Assembly (NCBI RefSeq): GCF_900100275.1
Contig: NZ_FNET01000013.1
Coordinates: 1 to 64,000, forward strand
Direction: 5' to 3'
Length of the DNA stretch: 64,000 nucleotides
DNA from: Lentzea albidocapillata subsp. violacea
GTDB lineage: Bacteria > Actinomycetota > Actinomycetes > Mycobacteriales > Pseudonocardiaceae
Shown in pieces: positions 25,658 through 35,079 of this stretch; the stretch's first letter is position 1; every line of letters starts with the position of its first letter. Made by a program: the position numbers and the translations under genes. The notes under the pieces were generated by a model that had not been told where the DNA came from, did no database searches, and saw only the letters and a program-made list of their open reading frames with translations.

Positions 25658-26983
25658 TTGCCGCCGGTCGATCGCGCCACCCGGAAGTCGTGGCTGATCT
25701 GGACCACCGCCGTCGTCGTCTACTTCGCCGCCCTCTTCCACCGCACCACGCTCGGCGTGGCCGGGTTGGAGGCGAGCGAACGCTTCGGGCTCGGACCCGC
25801 TCAGCTCGGTGTGTTCACCGTGCTGCAGATCGGTGTCTACGCCCTCATGCAGATCCCCACCGGCCTGCTCGTCGACCGCTACGGGCCGCGCCGGGTGCTC
25901 ACCGTCGCCGCCCTGCTCATGGGCACCGGCCAGGTGCTCTTCGCCATCGCCGACTCGTACGGCCTCGGACTCGCCGCACGGGCCGTGCTGGGCATGGGCG
26001 ACGCGATGACGTTCATCAGCGTGATCCGCCTCGTCGCGACGCACTTCCCGCCGCGCCAGTACTCGCTCGTCGTCGCGGTCACGGCCGCCATCGGCGGTGT
26101 CGGCAACCTCGTCGCCACGGTGCCGTTGACGCTCATGCTCGGCTCGATCGGGTGGACGTGGGCGTTCCTCATCGCGGGCGGCGTCACCGCGCTCTACTCG
26201 GTCGTGGCGCTCCTGCGGGTGCGCGACGTGCCGGCGGGGTTCGTCGCGCCGAAGCCGGAAGCCGTGCCGTTGCGGAAGATCTGGCCGAAGGTGCGGCAGG
26301 CGTGGAGCGTGCCCGGCACCCGGCTCGGGTTCTGGGCGCACTTCAGCACCATGTCGACGCCCGCCGTCATCGGTCTGCTGTGGGGGTACCCGTACCTCGT
26401 GCAGGCGCAGGGGATGTCGCCGCGTGCCGCGTCCTCCACGCTCGGGCTGCTCGTCATCGGCGCGATCGTGGCGAGCCCGATCATCGGCGGGTTGTTCTCG
26501 CGCAACCCCGAGTGGCGCATGCCGATCTCGGTCGGGTTCCTGGCGTTCGCGTTCACCGGGTGGGGCGTGCTGCTGCTGTGGCCGGGCGGGCACGTGCCGA
26601 CGCCGGTCATCGCCGTGGTGTTCCTCGTGCTCACCGTGGGCGGGCCGATCTCGGGCGTGGCGTTCGCTCTCGCCCGTGACTACAACCCCTCGCACCGGCA
26701 GTCCACCGCCAGTGGCCTGGTCAACGTCGGCGGCTTCCTCGCGGTGACCGTGACCGCGCTGGGTGTCGGCGTGCTGCTGGACCTCGTCGAGGGCCTGCTC
26801 AGCCCGCAGACGGCGTTCCGCGTGGCGTTCAGCTTCTGCGTGCTGGTGCTCGTGCTGGGCAGCTGGCGGATGCTCGTCTGGTGGCGCCGGGCGCGTGCCG
26901 CGGTGTTCGAGGCGGAGGAGCGCGGGGAGACGGTGCCGGTGCAGATCCGGCGTCGCCGTTGGGACGCGTTGAACGTCGCTTAA
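25658..26983 (+). CDS. Major facilitator superfamily transporter
   Basis: 441 residues, 12 predicted helices. The loop 2-3 signature reads GLLVDRYGPRRVL, and FHRTTLGVAGLEAS in the first helices resembles the NarK/hexuronate-type MFS branch. The substrate is not evident. TTG 25658 has GGGAGAG 7 nt upstream, a clear case for a TTG start. The stop TAA is part of the truB -10 box. Confidence 0.9.
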   Translation: MPPVDRATRKSWLIWTTAVVVYFAALFHRTTLGVAGLEASERFGLGPAQLGVFTVLQIGVYALMQIPTGLLVDRYGPRRVLTVAALLMGTGQVLFAIADSYGLGLAARAVLGMGDAMTFISVIRLVATHFPPRQYSLVVAVTAAIGGVGNLVATVPLTLMLGSIGWTWAFLIAGGVTALYSVVALLRVRDVPAGFVAPKPEAVPLRKIWPKVRQAWSVPGTRLGFWAHFSTMSTPAVIGLLWGYPYLVQAQGMSPRAASSTLGLLVIGAIVASPIIGGLFSRNPEWRMPISVGFLAFAFTGWGVLLLWPGGHVPTPVIAVVFLVLTVGGPISGVAFALARDYNPSHRQSTASGLVNVGGFLAVTVTALGVGVLLDLVEGLLSPQTAFRVAFSFCVLVLVLGSWRMLVWWRRARAAVFEAEERGETVPVQIRRRRWDALNVA

Positions 26984-26994
26984 GCTCTGTCGCC

Positions 26995-27882
26995 GTGAAA
27001 CCCTCTGTTGCACCGGGCCTGGTCGTCGTCGACAAGCCGGACGGCATGACCTCGCACGACGTGGTGGCGCGTGTGCGCAGGATCCTCGGCACCCGCAAGG
27101 TCGGGCACGCCGGCACGCTCGACCCGATGGCGACCGGCGTGCTCGTGCTCGGCATCGAACGCGCGACGAAACTCCTCGGCCACCTCGCCCTCGACAGCAA
27201 GGCCTACCTCGCGACGATCGTGCTCGGCGCGTCCACCACCACGGACGACGCCGAGGGCGAGATGCTGTCCACTGAGGACGCCTCCGGTGTCGAGGACGAC
27301 GCGATCGCCGCCGAGATCGCGAAGCTGACCGGCCCGATCCAGCAGGTGCCGTCGTCCGTCTCCGCGGTGAAGATCGACGGCAAGCGGGCCTATGCCCGCG
27401 TGCGCGCCGGTGAGGAAGTCGAGATCCCCGCACGGCCCGTGACCGTGCACCGGTTCGACGTGCTGTTCTCGCGCCGTGAGGACAAGACGGTGCTGCTCGA
27501 CGTGATGGTCGAGTGCTCGTCCGGCACGTACGTGCGCGCGCTGGCCCGCGACCTGGGCGCCGCACTGGGCGTCGGCGGGCACCTGGGCGCGTTGCGGCGG
27601 ACCAGGGTCGGGCCGTTCGACCTCCGCGTGGCCAAGACCTTGGCGCAGCTGGAGGAGACGCCGGGTCTGTCGCTGGACCTGGACTCCGCGGTCGCCACGG
27701 CGTTCCCGCGCCGCGAGATCGACCCGAACGAGGCTTCGGCGCTGTCTCACGGGCAGCGGTTGCGCGCGGGCGGGATCGACGGCACCTACGGCGTGTTCGG
27801 GCCGGACGGGCACGTCATCGCGCTCGTCAAGGACGAGGGTGCCGCCTGCAAACCGGTAGTGGTGCTGAGCCCGGCCGAGTGA
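26995..27882 (+). CDS. tRNA pseudouridine(55) synthase
   Basis: 295 residues. Isomerises U55 in the T-loop of tRNAs. The catalytic motif GHAGTLDPMATG places Asp43 as the nucleophile, and KPDGMTSHDVV and VECSSGTYVRALARDLG are also typical. A C-terminal PUA-like segment follows. GTG 26995 lies 8 nt after TAAGCT, which overlaps the upstream stop codon. Confidence 0.96.
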   Translation: MKPSVAPGLVVVDKPDGMTSHDVVARVRRILGTRKVGHAGTLDPMATGVLVLGIERATKLLGHLALDSKAYLATIVLGASTTTDDAEGEMLSTEDASGVEDDAIAAEIAKLTGPIQQVPSSVSAVKIDGKRAYARVRAGEEVEIPARPVTVHRFDVLFSRREDKTVLLDVMVECSSGTYVRALARDLGAALGVGGHLGALRRTRVGPFDLRVAKTLAQLEETPGLSLDLDSAVATAFPRREIDPNEASALSHGQRLRAGGIDGTYGVFGPDGHVIALVKDEGAACKPVVVLSPAE

Positions 27883-27947
27883 CAGCGTCCGGACCTCTTG
27901 TGAGGTGCGGGGACACCGGGCAGGGCCGGCGTCGTAGGCTGATCACC

Positions 27948-28880
27948 GTGCAACGCTGGCGCGGACTAGACCACCTTCCCGGCGGCTGGGGCCGCTGCGT
28001 CGTCACCATCGGCGTGTTCGACGGTGTCCACAAAGGCCATCAGGCCCTCATCGGCCGGGCCGTCGAGCTCGCGCGCGAGCGTGGCCTGCCGAGCGTGCTG
28101 ATGACCTTCGACCCCCATCCGTCCGAGGTGGTGCGGCCGGGCAGCCACCCCGCGCAGCTCACCACGCTGCGGCGCAGGGCCGAGCTGGTCGAGGAACTGG
28201 GCATCGACCACTTCGTGGTGGTGCCGTTCAGCCTCGAGACCAGCAGGATGCCCGCGGACGAGTTCGTCCACGAGGTGCTCGTCGAGAAGCTGCACGCCGC
28301 GGCTGTCGTGGTGGGGGAGAACTTCACCTTCGGGCACAAGGCGGCCGGTAACGTCGCGATGCTGCGCCGGCTCGGGCAGCGGTTCGGATTCGTGACCGAG
28401 GGGGCTGATCTGGTGTCCGCAGACGACGTGACGTACTCGTCCACCTACATCCGGGCGTGCATCGACGCGGGTGACGTGAAGGCGGCGGCCGAGGCGCTGG
28501 GCCGGCCGCACCGGCTCGAGGGGATCGTCGTCAAGGGCGACGGGCGCGGCAAGGACCTCGGGTTCCCGACCGCCAACCTGTCCACGCCCAGGTTCGCGGC
28601 GGTGCCCGCGGACGGCATCTACGCGTGCTGGTTCACCGACGCCAAGGGCAAGACGCTCAAGGCCGCCGTGTCGGTGGGGACCAACCCGACGTTCTCCGGC
28701 CGGGAGCGCCGCGTCGAGGCGTTCGTGCTCGACGTGGACGAGGACTACTACGGCCAGCGCGTCGCCGTGGACTTCGTCGAAAGGCTGCGCGAGATGGAGA
28801 AGTACGACTCCGTCGAAGCCCTGCTGGAACAAATGCATCGGGATGTAGACCGAACGAGGGAACTACTCGCCGAGTCGTGA
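27948..28880 (+). CDS. Bifunctional riboflavin kinase/FAD synthetase
   Basis: 310 residues. Converts riboflavin to FMN and then FAD. The N-terminal adenylyltransferase domain has GVFDGVHKGHQALI and TFDPHPSEVV, with YSSTYIR at its end. The C-terminal flavokinase domain has GRGKDLGFPTANL and the acidic HRDVDRTRELL ending. GTG 27948 follows TAGGCT by 7 nt (leaderless). Downstream of truB, a common arrangement. Confidence 0.96.
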   Translation: MQRWRGLDHLPGGWGRCVVTIGVFDGVHKGHQALIGRAVELARERGLPSVLMTFDPHPSEVVRPGSHPAQLTTLRRRAELVEELGIDHFVVVPFSLETSRMPADEFVHEVLVEKLHAAAVVVGENFTFGHKAAGNVAMLRRLGQRFGFVTEGADLVSADDVTYSSTYIRACIDAGDVKAAAEALGRPHRLEGIVVKGDGRGKDLGFPTANLSTPRFAAVPADGIYACWFTDAKGKTLKAAVSVGTNPTFSGRERRVEAFVLDVDEDYYGQRVAVDFVERLREMEKYDSVEALLEQMHRDVDRTRELLAES

Positions 28881-28964
28881 CCGTCAGATTGGGCGAAGCG
28901 GGCGTCTGTGCGTCCGCGGCCTGGCAGGATGCGGGTCGGAGTGATGGCTACAGGAGAGGCCAAG

Positions 28965-29444
28965 GTGGAGGACCACAAGATCGTTCAGCGCAACCTCGCC
29001 CTGCAACGGGAGTGGTACGGGGAGCCGCTGGGTGACCGCGTGCGACGGTTGGTCGTGGCCTTCAACGTGTCCCAGGCGCAGCTCGCGGACGTGCTCGGGA
29101 TCAGCGCGCCGATGCTGAGCCAGGTGATGAGCGGCCGGCGCGCCAAGATCGGCAATCCCTCCGTGCTCGCTCGGATGATCATGCTGGAGCGCAAGATCCT
29201 CACGCCGGACGTGGCGACGGGGGCGCCGGAGGCGTTGCAGCGCGCGCTCGACGACGTGCGCGAGTCCAGGCCGACGGTGTCGCGCGACTCGTTGCCGGTC
29301 AACGGGGACGAGAGCGTCGCGTATCCCGTGCTGCGCCGCGTCGCCGACCGGGTCGAGCTGCAGCAGGCCGCCGACCTCCTGCACGAGGACTTCCCGGCGC
29401 TCGCGGAGCTGTTCCGCCGCGCCATCCGGGCCGCCAGCAGGTGA
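28965..29444 (+). CDS. Helix-turn-helix DNA-binding protein
   Basis: About 159 residues. An HTH lies at roughly 30-60 (SQAQLADVLGISAPMLSQVM, followed by RRAKIGNP), an XRE-like fold. The rest is helical and carries no recognised effector domain. GTG 28965 is preferred because AGGAGAGG lies 6 nt upstream; ATG 28944 is an alternative. A protein of this type between ribF and rpsO is common in actinobacteria, but I do not know its targets. Confidence 0.8.
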   Translation: MEDHKIVQRNLALQREWYGEPLGDRVRRLVVAFNVSQAQLADVLGISAPMLSQVMSGRRAKIGNPSVLARMIMLERKILTPDVATGAPEALQRALDDVRESRPTVSRDSLPVNGDESVAYPVLRRVADRVELQQAADLLHEDFPALAELFRRAIRAASR

Positions 29445-29729
29445 GATTCCGCAAGCGGGAATTCATCTCCGCTTAAATCGGTTGGTACTGACAGCAGGCG
29501 CGCACCACAATGGGCACGTACCTCACGGTGGCTCGTGAGCAGCGCCGATGGCCTTCATCCGCCCGTGGACCGGGTGGGGTTGCGCACGTCAGCGCGCCGC
29601 TGAGCCGTGTGCCTGATAGCCTTCGCAGTTGGGTCTGGCTGCGGTCCGTGGCGGCCAGTACCGGCTACCCCGGCCAGCAATTCGGCGGCATGGGGCCGCA
29701 CGGACCTGAACAAGTAGGAGAAGTACCTA

Positions 29730-29999
29730 GTGGCACTGTCCACGGAACAGAAGAAGTCCATCCTCGGTGAGTACGGTGTGCACGACAGCGACACCGGTTC
29801 GACCGAGGCGCAGGTGGCCCTGCTGAGCAAGCGCATCGCTGACCTCACGGAGCACCTGAAGCAGCACAAGCACGACCACCACTCCCGCCGTGGTCTTCTG
29901 CTGATGGTCGGCCGTCGCCGTCGTCTGCTGAACTACCTGACCAAGGTGGACATCAACCGCTACCGCGCGCTGATCCAGCGCCTCGGTCTGCGCAGGTGA
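29730..29999 (+). CDS. 30S ribosomal protein S15
   Basis: 89 residues, the exact length of bacterial S15. It binds the central domain of 16S rRNA. The core TGSTEAQVALLSKRI, HDHHSRRGLLLMVGRRR and LNYL are intact. GTG 29730 has GGAG upstream. The 285-base gap before it holds a small hairpin (CTCACG/CGTGAG, 29522-29539) and a TAGCCT box at 29617, possibly part of its promoter and leader. Confidence 0.97.
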   Translation: MALSTEQKKSILGEYGVHDSDTGSTEAQVALLSKRIADLTEHLKQHKHDHHSRRGLLLMVGRRRRLLNYLTKVDINRYRALIQRLGLRR

Positions 30000-30004
30000 T
30001 ACTT

Positions 30005-30042
30005 GCCGAGGGGGAGTGACCGGCCGGTCACTCCCCCTCGGC
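30005..30042 (+). promoter_or_regulatory. 38-bp perfect palindrome between rpsO and pnp
   Basis: Two 19-base arms (left arm begins GCCGAGGGGGAGTGACC) pair without a mismatch, starting 6 bases after the rpsO stop. There is no U-tract. In Escherichia coli and Streptomyces the rpsO-pnp intergenic hairpin is an RNase III processing site used in PNPase autoregulation; this position and shape fit that role, with a terminator as the alternative. Confidence 0.75.
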
Positions 30043-30045
30043 GCA

Positions 30046-30073
30046 CAGCCGGGTGTATACAGAACCCCGGCTG
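30046..30073 (+). promoter_or_regulatory. Second hairpin of the rpsO-pnp intergenic region
   Basis: CAGCCGGG / CCCGGCTG, an 8-bp stem with a 12-nt loop, directly follows the large palindrome. Confidence 0.5.
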
Positions 30074-30137
30074 CAAAGAGGAAAAGAATCAGGGCCCGCA
30101 TCGCGCGAAACAGTTATCGCCGGTCCTCGGTAGTGGC

Positions 30138-30177
30138 CCCCTGGTGGAAGAGTCCCAGGGGTCTTCGATCGAAGACC
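30138..30177 (+). promoter_or_regulatory. Adjoining hairpin and palindrome in the pnp leader
   Basis: CCCCTGG/CCAGGGG (30138-30161) is followed by the 18-bp perfect palindrome GGTCTTCGATCGAAGACC (30160-30177). The two overlap and cannot fully form together. They end about 50 bases upstream of the pnp ATG. Confidence 0.5.
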
Positions 30178-30231
30178 GGCCTCGTCAGAGAAGCGTGTTG
30201 CGGTGTCCAAAAGACGAGGAGTAACAAGTAA

Positions 30232-32478
30232 ATGACGGACATCGAGGTCCATGAGGCGACTGCCGTTATCGACAACGGCAAGTTCGGCTCGCGCTCCATC
30301 CGCTTCGAGACCGGGCGCCTCGCGCGTCAGGCCGCCGGCAGCGTGGTGGCGTACCTGGACGACGAAACCATGCTTCTGAGCGCCACGACGGCGTCGAAGC
30401 ACCCCAAGGAGCACTTCGACTTCTTCCCCCTCACGGTGGACGTCGAGGAGCGCATGTACGCCGCGGGCCGCATCCCCGGCTCGTTCTTCCGGCGTGAGGG
30501 CCGTCCCAGCACGGACGCCATCCTCACCTGCCGCCTGATCGACCGTCCGCTGCGCCCGTCCTTCGTGGACGGCCTGCGCAACGAGATCCAGGTCGTCATC
30601 ACGGTGATGAGCCTGAACCCGAAGGACCTGTACGACGTCGTGGCGATCAACGCCGCGTCCGCGTCGACGCAGCTCGCGGGTCTGCCGTTCTCCGGCCCGA
30701 TCGGTGGCGTCCGCGTGGCGCTCATCGAGGGCCAGTGGGTGGCGTTCCCGACTTACGAGCAGCTCGAGAAGGCCGTGTTCGACATGGTCGTCGCGGGCCG
30801 CGTGGTCGACTCCGGTGACGTCGCGATCATGATGGTCGAGGCCGAGGCCACCGACAACGTGATCGACATGATCGCCGAGGGTGCCACCGCCCCGACCGAA
30901 GAGGTCGTGGCCGCGGGCCTCGAGGCCGCGAAGCCGTTCATCAAGGTCCTCTGCGAGGCCCAGGCGCAGCTCGCCCAGGTCGCCGCGAAGGCCACCGGCG
31001 ACTACCCGACGTACCCGGCCTACCAGGCCGACGCGTTCGAGGCCGTCGAGGCTTCCGCTTCCGGTGAGCTCGCGCAGGCGCTGACCATCGCGGGCAAGGC
31101 CGAGCGCGAGTCGAAGCTCGACGAGATCAAGGCCGCCACGCTGGAGAAGCTGGCCGAGCAGTTCGAGGGTCGCGAGAAGGAGGTCGGCGCCGCGTTCCGC
31201 TCGCTGACCAAGAAGCTCGTGCGCCAGCGCATCCTGCGCGACAAGGTCCGCATCGACGGCCGTGGCCTCACGGACATCCGTGACCTCGGTGCCGAGGTGG
31301 CCGTGATCCCGAGGACGCACGGTTCGGCGCTGTTCGAGCGCGGCGAGACCCAGATCCTGGGTGTCACCACGCTGAACATGCTGCGCATGGAGCAGCAGAT
31401 CGACTCGCTCGCTCCCGAGACGCACAAGCGTTACCTGCACCACTACAACTTCCCGCCCTACTCGACCGGTGAGACCGGCCGCGTGGGTTCGCCGAAGCGC
31501 CGCGAGATCGGCCACGGCGCGCTGGCCGAGCGGGCGATCATGCCCGTGCTGCCCAAGCGCGAGGAGTTCCCCTACGCGATCCGCCAGGTGTCCGAGGCGC
31601 TGAGCTCCAACGGCTCGACGTCCATGGGCTCCGTCTGCGCCTCGACGCTGTCGCTGCTCAACGCGGGTGTCCCGCTGAAGGCGCCGGTCTCCGGCATCGC
31701 GATGGGTCTCGTCTCCGACGAGGTCGACGGTGAGACCCGCTACGTGGCGCTGACCGACATCCTCGGTGCCGAGGACGCGTTCGGCGACATGGACTTCAAG
31801 GTCGCGGGCACCAAGGAGTTCGTGACGGCGCTGCAGCTCGACACGAAGCTCGACGGCATCCCGTCCGAGGTGCTGGCGGCGGCGCTGGGCCAGGCCCGCG
31901 ACGCGCGCTACACCATCCTGGAGGTCATGGCCGAGGCCATCTCCGACCCGGACGAGATGAGCGCCTTCGCTCCGCGCGTGACGTCGGTCAAGATCCCGAC
32001 CGACAAGATCGGCGAGGTCATCGGCCCGAAGGGCAAGATGATCAACTCGATCACCGAGCAGACCGGTGCCGACATCTCCATCGAGGACGACGGCACGATC
32101 TACGTCGGTGCGGCGGACGGCCCCTCGGCCGAGGCCGCGATCGGCATGATCAACGCGATCGCGAACCCGCAGCTGCCGAAGGTCGGCGAGCGCTTCCTGG
32201 GCACCGTGGTGAAGACGGCCGCGTTCGGCGCGTTCGTCTCGCTGCTGCCCGGCAAGGACGGCCTCGTCCACATCTCGAAGCTGGGCAACGGCAAGCGCAT
32301 CGCGAAGGTCGAGGACGTCGTCAAGGTCGGCGACAAGCTCCGCGTCGAGATCGCCGACATCGACCAGCGCGGCAAGATCAGCCTCGTTGTCGTGAACGAG
32401 GACGACGCCGCGAAGCCGGCTGACGCCCCGGAGGCCGTCGAGGCCACCGAGGCCACTGAGGCGGCTCCCGCGCAGTGA
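30232..32478 (+). CDS. Polyribonucleotide nucleotidyltransferase (PNPase)
   Basis: 748 residues. Phosphorolytic 3'-5' exoribonuclease, also polyadenylating in actinobacteria. Two RNase PH domains flank an all-alpha linker, followed by a KH domain (GEVIGPKGKMI, near 597) and an S1 domain (about 651-720, AAFGAFVSLLPGKDGLVHIS). It ends in an acidic Ala/Glu tail. Downstream of rpsO with a structured leader; the stop overlaps the GTG of the peptidase gene. Confidence 0.97.
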   Translation: MTDIEVHEATAVIDNGKFGSRSIRFETGRLARQAAGSVVAYLDDETMLLSATTASKHPKEHFDFFPLTVDVEERMYAAGRIPGSFFRREGRPSTDAILTCRLIDRPLRPSFVDGLRNEIQVVITVMSLNPKDLYDVVAINAASASTQLAGLPFSGPIGGVRVALIEGQWVAFPTYEQLEKAVFDMVVAGRVVDSGDVAIMMVEAEATDNVIDMIAEGATAPTEEVVAAGLEAAKPFIKVLCEAQAQLAQVAAKATGDYPTYPAYQADAFEAVEASASGELAQALTIAGKAERESKLDEIKAATLEKLAEQFEGREKEVGAAFRSLTKKLVRQRILRDKVRIDGRGLTDIRDLGAEVAVIPRTHGSALFERGETQILGVTTLNMLRMEQQIDSLAPETHKRYLHHYNFPPYSTGETGRVGSPKRREIGHGALAERAIMPVLPKREEFPYAIRQVSEALSSNGSTSMGSVCASTLSLLNAGVPLKAPVSGIAMGLVSDEVDGETRYVALTDILGAEDAFGDMDFKVAGTKEFVTALQLDTKLDGIPSEVLAAALGQARDARYTILEVMAEAISDPDEMSAFAPRVTSVKIPTDKIGEVIGPKGKMINSITEQTGADISIEDDGTIYVGAADGPSAEAAIGMINAIANPQLPKVGERFLGTVVKTAAFGAFVSLLPGKDGLVHISKLGNGKRIAKVEDVVKVGDKLRVEIADIDQRGKISLVVVNEDDAAKPADAPEAVEATEATEAAPAQ

Positions 32479-33878
32479 GCACGACAGACAACAACGTGAC
32501 GGCCGCGGGTGCATCCACCCGCGGCCGTCCGCGTACCGGAACTCCTGGGCACCTCCAGCGGCCGGGCAGCACGCGGGTGCTCGAGATGTCCGCGGGGTCC
32601 GAGGTGCGGCGCAGCATGCTGCCCTCGGGCCTGCGGGTCATCACCGAGCGCATCCCCGGCGTGCGGTCCGCCTCGGTCGGGCTGTGGGTGCAGGTCGGGT
32701 CCCGTGACGAACGGCCCGAGGTCGCGGGTGCCGCGCACTACCTGGAACACCTGCTGTTCAAGGGAACTTCGCGGCGCACGGCGGCGGCCATCGCGGAGGA
32801 GATCGACGCGGTCGGCGGCGAGCTGAACGCGTTCACCGCGAAGGAGCACACCTGCTACTACGCGCACGTCCTCGACGAGGACCTGCCGTTGGCGGTGGAC
32901 CTGGTGGCGGACGTGGTGTTCGAGGCTCTCTGCGGTCCGCGTGACTTCGAGACCGAACGCGGTGTCGTGCTCGAAGAGATCGCGATGCGCGACGACGACC
33001 CCGAGGACCTGCTGCACGACGCGTTCATCGAGGCGTTGTTCGGCGGGCATGCGCTGGGGCGTCCCGTTCTCGGCACCGAGAAGTCCATTCAGGACATGGA
33101 CCGGGACGCGCTCTACTCGTTCTACCGGAAGCGCTACACGTTGCCGCGCATGGTGTTCTCCGTCGCGGGCAACATCGAGCACACGCACGTGATGCGCCTG
33201 GTGCGCAAGGCCGTCGGCGACCGGCTGTCGGGGGAGGGCAGCGCGGTGGCGCCACGAGCGGGTCGCGCGCGCATCGCCGACGCCCGCAAGCTGGTGCTGC
33301 ACACCGACGACACCGAGCAGGCGCACATGATGCTCGGCATGCGCGGTCTCGACCGCCACGACGAGCGCCGGTTCGCGTTGAACGTCCTGAACGCGGCCAT
33401 CGGCGGCGGCATGAGCTCCCGGCTGTTCCAGGAGGTGCGTGAGCGGCGAGGCCTGGCGTACCAGGTGTACTCGTCGGTCGGGCTCTACGCGGACACCGGC
33501 ACGTTCGCCGTCTACGCGGGCTGCCAGCCGGACCGGCTGGGAGAGACCGCCGGCGTCATCCGCGAGGTGCTCGTGGACGTCGCCCGCGGCGGCCTGTCGG
33601 ACGCGGAAGTGGGGCGTGGCAAGGGACAGCTGCGCGGCGCACTCGTCCTGGGCCTGGAGGACACCAGTTCCCGGATGTCCCGCATCGGCAAGTCCGAACT
33701 GAACTACGGCGACCACCTGAGCGTCGAGGCGACGCTTGCGCGCATCGACGCCGTCACGTCCGACGAAGTGGCGTTGCTCGCACGTGAGCTGCTGCGCAGG
33801 CCCGTCGCCGCGGCGGTGGTGGGCCCTTACGATCACGCCGACGATCTGCCGGACCAGGTACACGAGGTGATTGCATGA
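32475..33878 (+). CDS. M16-family zinc peptidase (insulinase/PqqL-like)
   Basis: 467 residues. The inverted zinc motif HYLEH (88-92) and downstream EERGVVLEEIAMRDDDPE-like glutamates mark an active M16 subunit; the C-terminal half is the second M16 domain. It lies between pnp and dapB, as in many actinobacteria. Its role there is unknown, with mitochondrial processing peptidase homology known for the family. The GTG overlaps the pnp stop and its own stop overlaps the dapB ATG. Confidence 0.93.
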   Translation: MSTTDNNVTAAGASTRGRPRTGTPGHLQRPGSTRVLEMSAGSEVRRSMLPSGLRVITERIPGVRSASVGLWVQVGSRDERPEVAGAAHYLEHLLFKGTSRRTAAAIAEEIDAVGGELNAFTAKEHTCYYAHVLDEDLPLAVDLVADVVFEALCGPRDFETERGVVLEEIAMRDDDPEDLLHDAFIEALFGGHALGRPVLGTEKSIQDMDRDALYSFYRKRYTLPRMVFSVAGNIEHTHVMRLVRKAVGDRLSGEGSAVAPRAGRARIADARKLVLHTDDTEQAHMMLGMRGLDRHDERRFALNVLNAAIGGGMSSRLFQEVRERRGLAYQVYSSVGLYADTGTFAVYAGCQPDRLGETAGVIREVLVDVARGGLSDAEVGRGKGQLRGALVLGLEDTSSRMSRIGKSELNYGDHLSVEATLARIDAVTSDEVALLARELLRRPVAAAVVGPYDHADDLPDQVHEVIA

Positions 33879-34612
33879 TTCGCGTCGGAGTTCTCGGCGC
33901 GCGGGGCCGCATGGGTTCCGAGGTGGTCCGCGCGGTCGAGGCCGCGAAGGACATGGAGGTCGTGGCGGCCATCGACGCCGACGATCCGTTGTCCGCGCTC
34001 GTCGACGCCGGTGTCCAGGTCGTCGTCGACTTCACGCACCCCGACGTGGTGATGGGGAACCTTGAGTTCTGCATCAACAACGGGATCCATTGCGTGGTCG
34101 GCACTTCCGGTTTCGACCAGGCCAAGCTGGACGCGGTCGCGGCGCTGCTCACGGACCGTCCGGACGTCGGTGTGCTGGTGGCGCCGAACTTCGGCATCGG
34201 TGCCGTCCTGCTGATGCGTTTCTCGGAGATCGCCGCCCGCTACTACGAGTCGGCCGAGATCATCGAGCTGCACCACCCGCGCAAGGCCGACGCCCCCTCG
34301 GGTACGGCCGCGCACACCGCGCGCCTGATCGCCGCCGCGCGGGAGGGCATGGACGCGATGCCCGACGCGACCACGCAGGAAGAGCCCGGTGCCCGTGGTG
34401 CCGTCGTCGACGGTGTGCGGGTCCACTCGCTGCGGATCTCCGGGATGATCGCGCACCAGGAGGTCGTGTTCGGTGGTGAGAGCGAGACCCTGACCATCCG
34501 TCAGGACTCGTTGCACCGCACGTCTTTCATGCCCGGCGTGGTGCTGGGTGTGCGGGAGATCGTCGGTCGCCCCGGTCTCGCCGTCGGCCTCGACAAGTAC
34601 CTCGACCTGTGA
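33875..34612 (+). CDS. 4-hydroxy-tetrahydrodipicolinate reductase
   Basis: 245 residues. Second dedicated step of lysine and diaminopimelate synthesis, reducing the DapA product with NAD(P)H. The dinucleotide motif GARGRMG is at 8-14. The substrate site ELHHPRKADAPSGTA holds the catalytic His and Lys. Coupled to the peptidase gene by ATGA and to the next gene by GTGA. dapA lies 12 kb downstream on the same strand. Confidence 0.96.
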   Translation: MIRVGVLGARGRMGSEVVRAVEAAKDMEVVAAIDADDPLSALVDAGVQVVVDFTHPDVVMGNLEFCINNGIHCVVGTSGFDQAKLDAVAALLTDRPDVGVLVAPNFGIGAVLLMRFSEIAARYYESAEIIELHHPRKADAPSGTAAHTARLIAAAREGMDAMPDATTQEEPGARGAVVDGVRVHSLRISGMIAHQEVVFGGESETLTIRQDSLHRTSFMPGVVLGVREIVGRPGLAVGLDKYLDL

Positions 34613-35046
34613 AGGTCCGCGTCACCGTCGGCGTGCTGATCGCGGCTCTCGCGGTCTACTTCGTCCTGCTCACCGGCCGGGCTGTGGCTTTGCTGCAGAC
34701 CGGTGAGGTGGCCGGGATCCTGCTCGGCGTCGGCGTGCTGATCCTGCCGTTGCTCGGGGTCTGGCTCGTGTACTCCAACCTGCGGTTTGGCTGGGAGACC
34801 GAGAAGATGGCCCGCGAGCTCGACGCGGACGGCCTGCTGCCCGACGTCTCGCACCTGCCGCGCCGGCCGTCCGGCCGGGTGGACCGCGACGCCGCGGACT
34901 CGTGGTTCGAGGAGCGGCGGGCCGAGGTCGAGGCGTCGCCAGAGGACTGGCGGGCCTGGTTCCGGCTCGCTTACGCGTACGACGTCGCGGGCGACCGCGG
35001 GCGGGCGCGCGAGACGATGCGCAAGGCCATCGAGCTGCACGCGTGA
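34609..35046 (+). CDS. Two-helix membrane protein with TPR-like C-terminus
   Basis: 145 residues. Two transmembrane helices (VTVGVLIAALAVYFVLL; GILLGVGVLILPLLGVWLVY) are followed by a cytoplasmic region. This ends in one tetratricopeptide-like unit (EDWRAWFRLAYAYDVAGDRGRARETMRKAIEL). Homologues follow dapB in many actinobacteria; the function is unknown. GTGA overlap with dapB. Followed by a bidirectional terminator. Confidence 0.85.
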   Translation: MKVRVTVGVLIAALAVYFVLLTGRAVALLQTGEVAGILLGVGVLILPLLGVWLVYSNLRFGWETEKMARELDADGLLPDVSHLPRRPSGRVDRDAADSWFEERRAEVEASPEDWRAWFRLAYAYDVAGDRGRARETMRKAIELHA

Positions 35047-35050
35047 ACGA

Positions 35051-35077
35051 AACCCCAGGCCGCCCGCCTGGGGTTTT
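35051..35077. terminator. Bidirectional intrinsic terminator
   Basis: AACCCCAGGC / GCCTGGGGTT with a 5-nt loop, then TTTT on the plus strand and TTT on the minus strand. It separates the dapB operon from the convergent glycosylase-like gene. Confidence 0.85.
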
Positions 35078-35079
35078 CG

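Noticed and set aside
25631..27565. 644-codon minus-strand frame
   Set aside because: Composition is Arg/His-rich without domains; it is a shadow of the MFS and truB genes.
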